Positions 62,596-64,000 of a DNA stretch of 64,000 bases are shown piece by piece. The stretch is from contig NZ_CBDEGB010000002.1 in the NCBI RefSeq assembly GCF_965237655.1, forward strand, positions 2,108,001 through 2,172,000, written 5' to 3'. Position numbers and translations under genes: made by a program. The notes beneath the pieces were generated by a model, which saw only the letters and a program-made list of their open reading frames with translations, had not been told where the DNA came from and made no database searches. How positions within the stretch are numbered: position 1 is the first letter of the stretch; every line of letters begins with the position of its first letter. This DNA is from Poriferisodalis sp965237655 (GTDB lineage Bacteria > Actinomycetota > Acidimicrobiia > Acidimicrobiales > Poriferisodalaceae).

Positions 62596-63393
62596 ATGAC
62601 GCTCGTGCTGGTTCACGGCAATCCGGAGACGACCGCCATCTGGGACCCCATGCGGGTCGCGCTCGCGCGCCACGGCGTCGGCCCCGACAATGTCGTAGCT
62701 CTCTCACCCCCAGGATTCGGTACACCCGCGCCCAACGGCTTCGGTGCGACCATGAACGAGTACCGGGATTGGCTCGTCACCGAATTGGAAAAGCTGCAGG
62801 CGGGCGGCGCAGGGCCGATCGACCTGCTGGGCCACGACTGGGGCGGCGGGCACGTCATGCGCATCGCCATGGAGCGCCCGGACCTGATCCGCTCGTGGTG
62901 CACCGATGTCATCGGACTGTTCGATCCCGACTACGAGTGGCACGACGCTGCGCAGGTATGGCAGTCGCCTCGCGGTGAGGCCTCGATCGAGCGCATGATC
63001 AACCGCCCTGACGACGAGAGCGTCGCCTTCTACGCCGGATTGGGCATGGGCCCCGAAGTGGCGGCAGCAGTCGTGCCGCATGTCGACGCCGACATGGGCC
63101 GGTGCATCTTGGCGCTTTACCGCGACGCCTCCCAGCCGGCCATGTCCGACCTCGGTTTCAACATTGCCGCCGCTGGTCAGCGACCCGGGCTCTGCATCTT
63201 GGCGGCAGGCGACCACTTCACCGGCGGCGGTGTCATGCATCGCCGAGTCGCCAAGCGCGCGGGTGCCCGCGTCACCGAGCTGCTCGACGTGGGCCACTGG
63301 TGGATGTGCGAGAACCCGGGCTTCGCGGCGCACACCGTGGCGAGCTGGATGACATCGCTCGACAGGGCCAGCGCCGCACCGTTGCGGACCTGA
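62596..63393 (+). CDS. Alpha/beta hydrolase
   Basis: 265 residues from the ATG at 62596. LVLVHGNPETTAIWDPMRVA is the oxyanion HGNP motif, and GHDWGGGHVMR carries Asp as nucleophile, as in haloalkane dehalogenases and epoxide hydrolases. The late LLDVGHWWMCENP supplies His. Substrate unknown; it follows the hydantoinase by 70 bp on the same strand, so it may belong to the same pathway. Confidence 0.88.
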   Translation: MTLVLVHGNPETTAIWDPMRVALARHGVGPDNVVALSPPGFGTPAPNGFGATMNEYRDWLVTELEKLQAGGAGPIDLLGHDWGGGHVMRIAMERPDLIRSWCTDVIGLFDPDYEWHDAAQVWQSPRGEASIERMINRPDDESVAFYAGLGMGPEVAAAVVPHVDADMGRCILALYRDASQPAMSDLGFNIAAAGQRPGLCILAAGDHFTGGGVMHRRVAKRAGARVTELLDVGHWWMCENPGFAAHTVASWMTSLDRASAAPLRT

Positions 63394-63545
63394 GCCGGTC
63401 CGGTCACGACGCCCCCTCCGGCGCACAGCGCCGGTTCATCGTTGGGCTACTGTCGCGGCTGATGCCGGGCCGCGCGCGGCTGGGCACACAGTTCTGACCG
63501 CAATCTGGCGCCGCTCGCGGGGCGTCGGCCACAAGGGGGCAAGCG

Positions 63546-64000
63546 ATGGCCGCATCGGGCTCGATCCTGGGGAATCCTGTACAGCGCCGGGAGGATCCCG
63601 GGCTGCTGACCGGGGCGAATCATTACGTCGACGATCTCGACATTGATTCGGCGAAGGTTGCGTTCGTGCGCTCGCTCGAGGCACATGCCGTAGTCACCTC
63701 GGTCGACACCTCTGACGCGGAGTCGATGCCGGGTGTGCTGGCGGTGTACACCGCCGACAACATGCCCATGGACGCCTTCCAAGGCTTCCCGATGATCGAC
63801 CCGGCGTACAACCGGCCGCCGCTGGCAGCGGACAGGGTGCGTTACGTCGGCGACCTTGTGGCTGCCGTGGTAGCGGAGTCCCAGAGCGAAGCCAACGATG
63901 CGGCCGAGATGGTGAGCGTCGAGTACAGCTCGCTGCCGATCGTGTCCGACATCGAGGCTGCGCTGTCGCCGGACTCGCCGGTTGTGTGGGAGGGCCAGGA
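63546..64000 (+). CDS. Xanthine dehydrogenase/CO dehydrogenase large-subunit-like protein, N-terminal part
   Basis: Runs off the right edge; about 151 residues are visible from the ATG at 63546. GNPVQRREDPGLLTGANHYV, AFVRSLEAHAVVTSVDTSDA, PGVLAVYTADN, RYVGDLVAAVVAESQSEAND and VEYSSLPIVSDIEAAL match the first domain of molybdopterin-binding (CoxL/XdhA-type) subunits. The medium and small subunits, if present, lie outside the window. Confidence 0.9.
   Translation, partial: MAASGSILGNPVQRREDPGLLTGANHYVDDLDIDSAKVAFVRSLEAHAVVTSVDTSDAESMPGVLAVYTADNMPMDAFQGFPMIDPAYNRPPLAADRVRYVGDLVAAVVAESQSEANDAAEMVSVEYSSLPIVSDIEAALSPDSPVVWEGQ

Overview
The window is GC-rich DNA with GTG/ATG starts behind GGAGG-type ribosome sites. 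It carries an F420-type LLM oxidoreductase, a DUF222-HNH endonuclease, a protein with cell-wall-binding-2 repeats, and a 3Fe-4S ferredoxin. It also has many CaiB/BaiF CoA transferases, amidases, an acyl-CoA ligase and a fused hydantoinase. Together these suggest an actinobacterium, most likely an uncultured member of the Acidimicrobiia; the class is inferred, not shown. Most of the DNA is scavenging or catabolic chromosome, interrupted by accessory islands.

Layout. 1-2 kb: a VOC protein divergent from methylmalonate-semialdehyde dehydrogenase (mmsA). 2-13.5 kb: an accessory island with a DUF4143 ATPase behind a 23-bp repeat array, an IS3 remnant, two mmsA fragments, a SWIM zinc-finger protein, two VapBC-type pairs, an antitoxin fragment and a DUF222-HNH protein. 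At its end, two adjacent genes (ADP-ribosylglycohydrolase and dual-specificity phosphatase) are each split by a different insertion sequence. 13.6-23.6 kb: mostly conserved genes, namely four tRNAs, ferredoxin, LLM oxidoreductase, two NUDIX enzymes, a VapBC pair, a UvrD-like helicase, folE, carbonic anhydrase and a selenoprotein B family gene with an in-frame UGA. 23.6-29.5 kb: a large secreted M6-like protease, two AhpD/CMD-fold proteins and an ABC-type binding lipoprotein.

29.5-33.3 kb: a second island with vsr, another 23-bp repeat array and DUF4143 ATPase, a cut-off Abi gene, a vsr fragment, and an HNH nuclease with a Cys-rich partner. 33.4-45.6 kb: metabolic genes (ald, acyl-CoA ligase, quinone oxidoreductase, IPNS-like oxygenase, CoA transferases, amidase, TesB). 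45.8-52.5 kb: a third variable stretch with a frameshifted repetitive secreted protein behind a C14 tract, an amidase-end duplication and a MazEF-like pair. 52.5-64 kb: Rieske oxygenase with an aminotransferase, a dGTPase-like gene, an ISL3 element, a fused HyuA-HyuB, an alpha/beta hydrolase and the start of a CoxL/XdhA-like gene.

Two themes stand out. Several accessory inserts sit between an intact gene and a fragment of the same gene (mmsA, vsr, amidase, aminotransferase, antitoxin), which points to repeated recombination at gene 3' ends. Both DUF4143 ATPase genes are directly preceded by degenerate direct repeats with an exact 23-bp period. They also both lie just downstream of a gene whose fragment reappears beyond them, so they may be a mobile or self-regulating unit of a kind I do not recognise.
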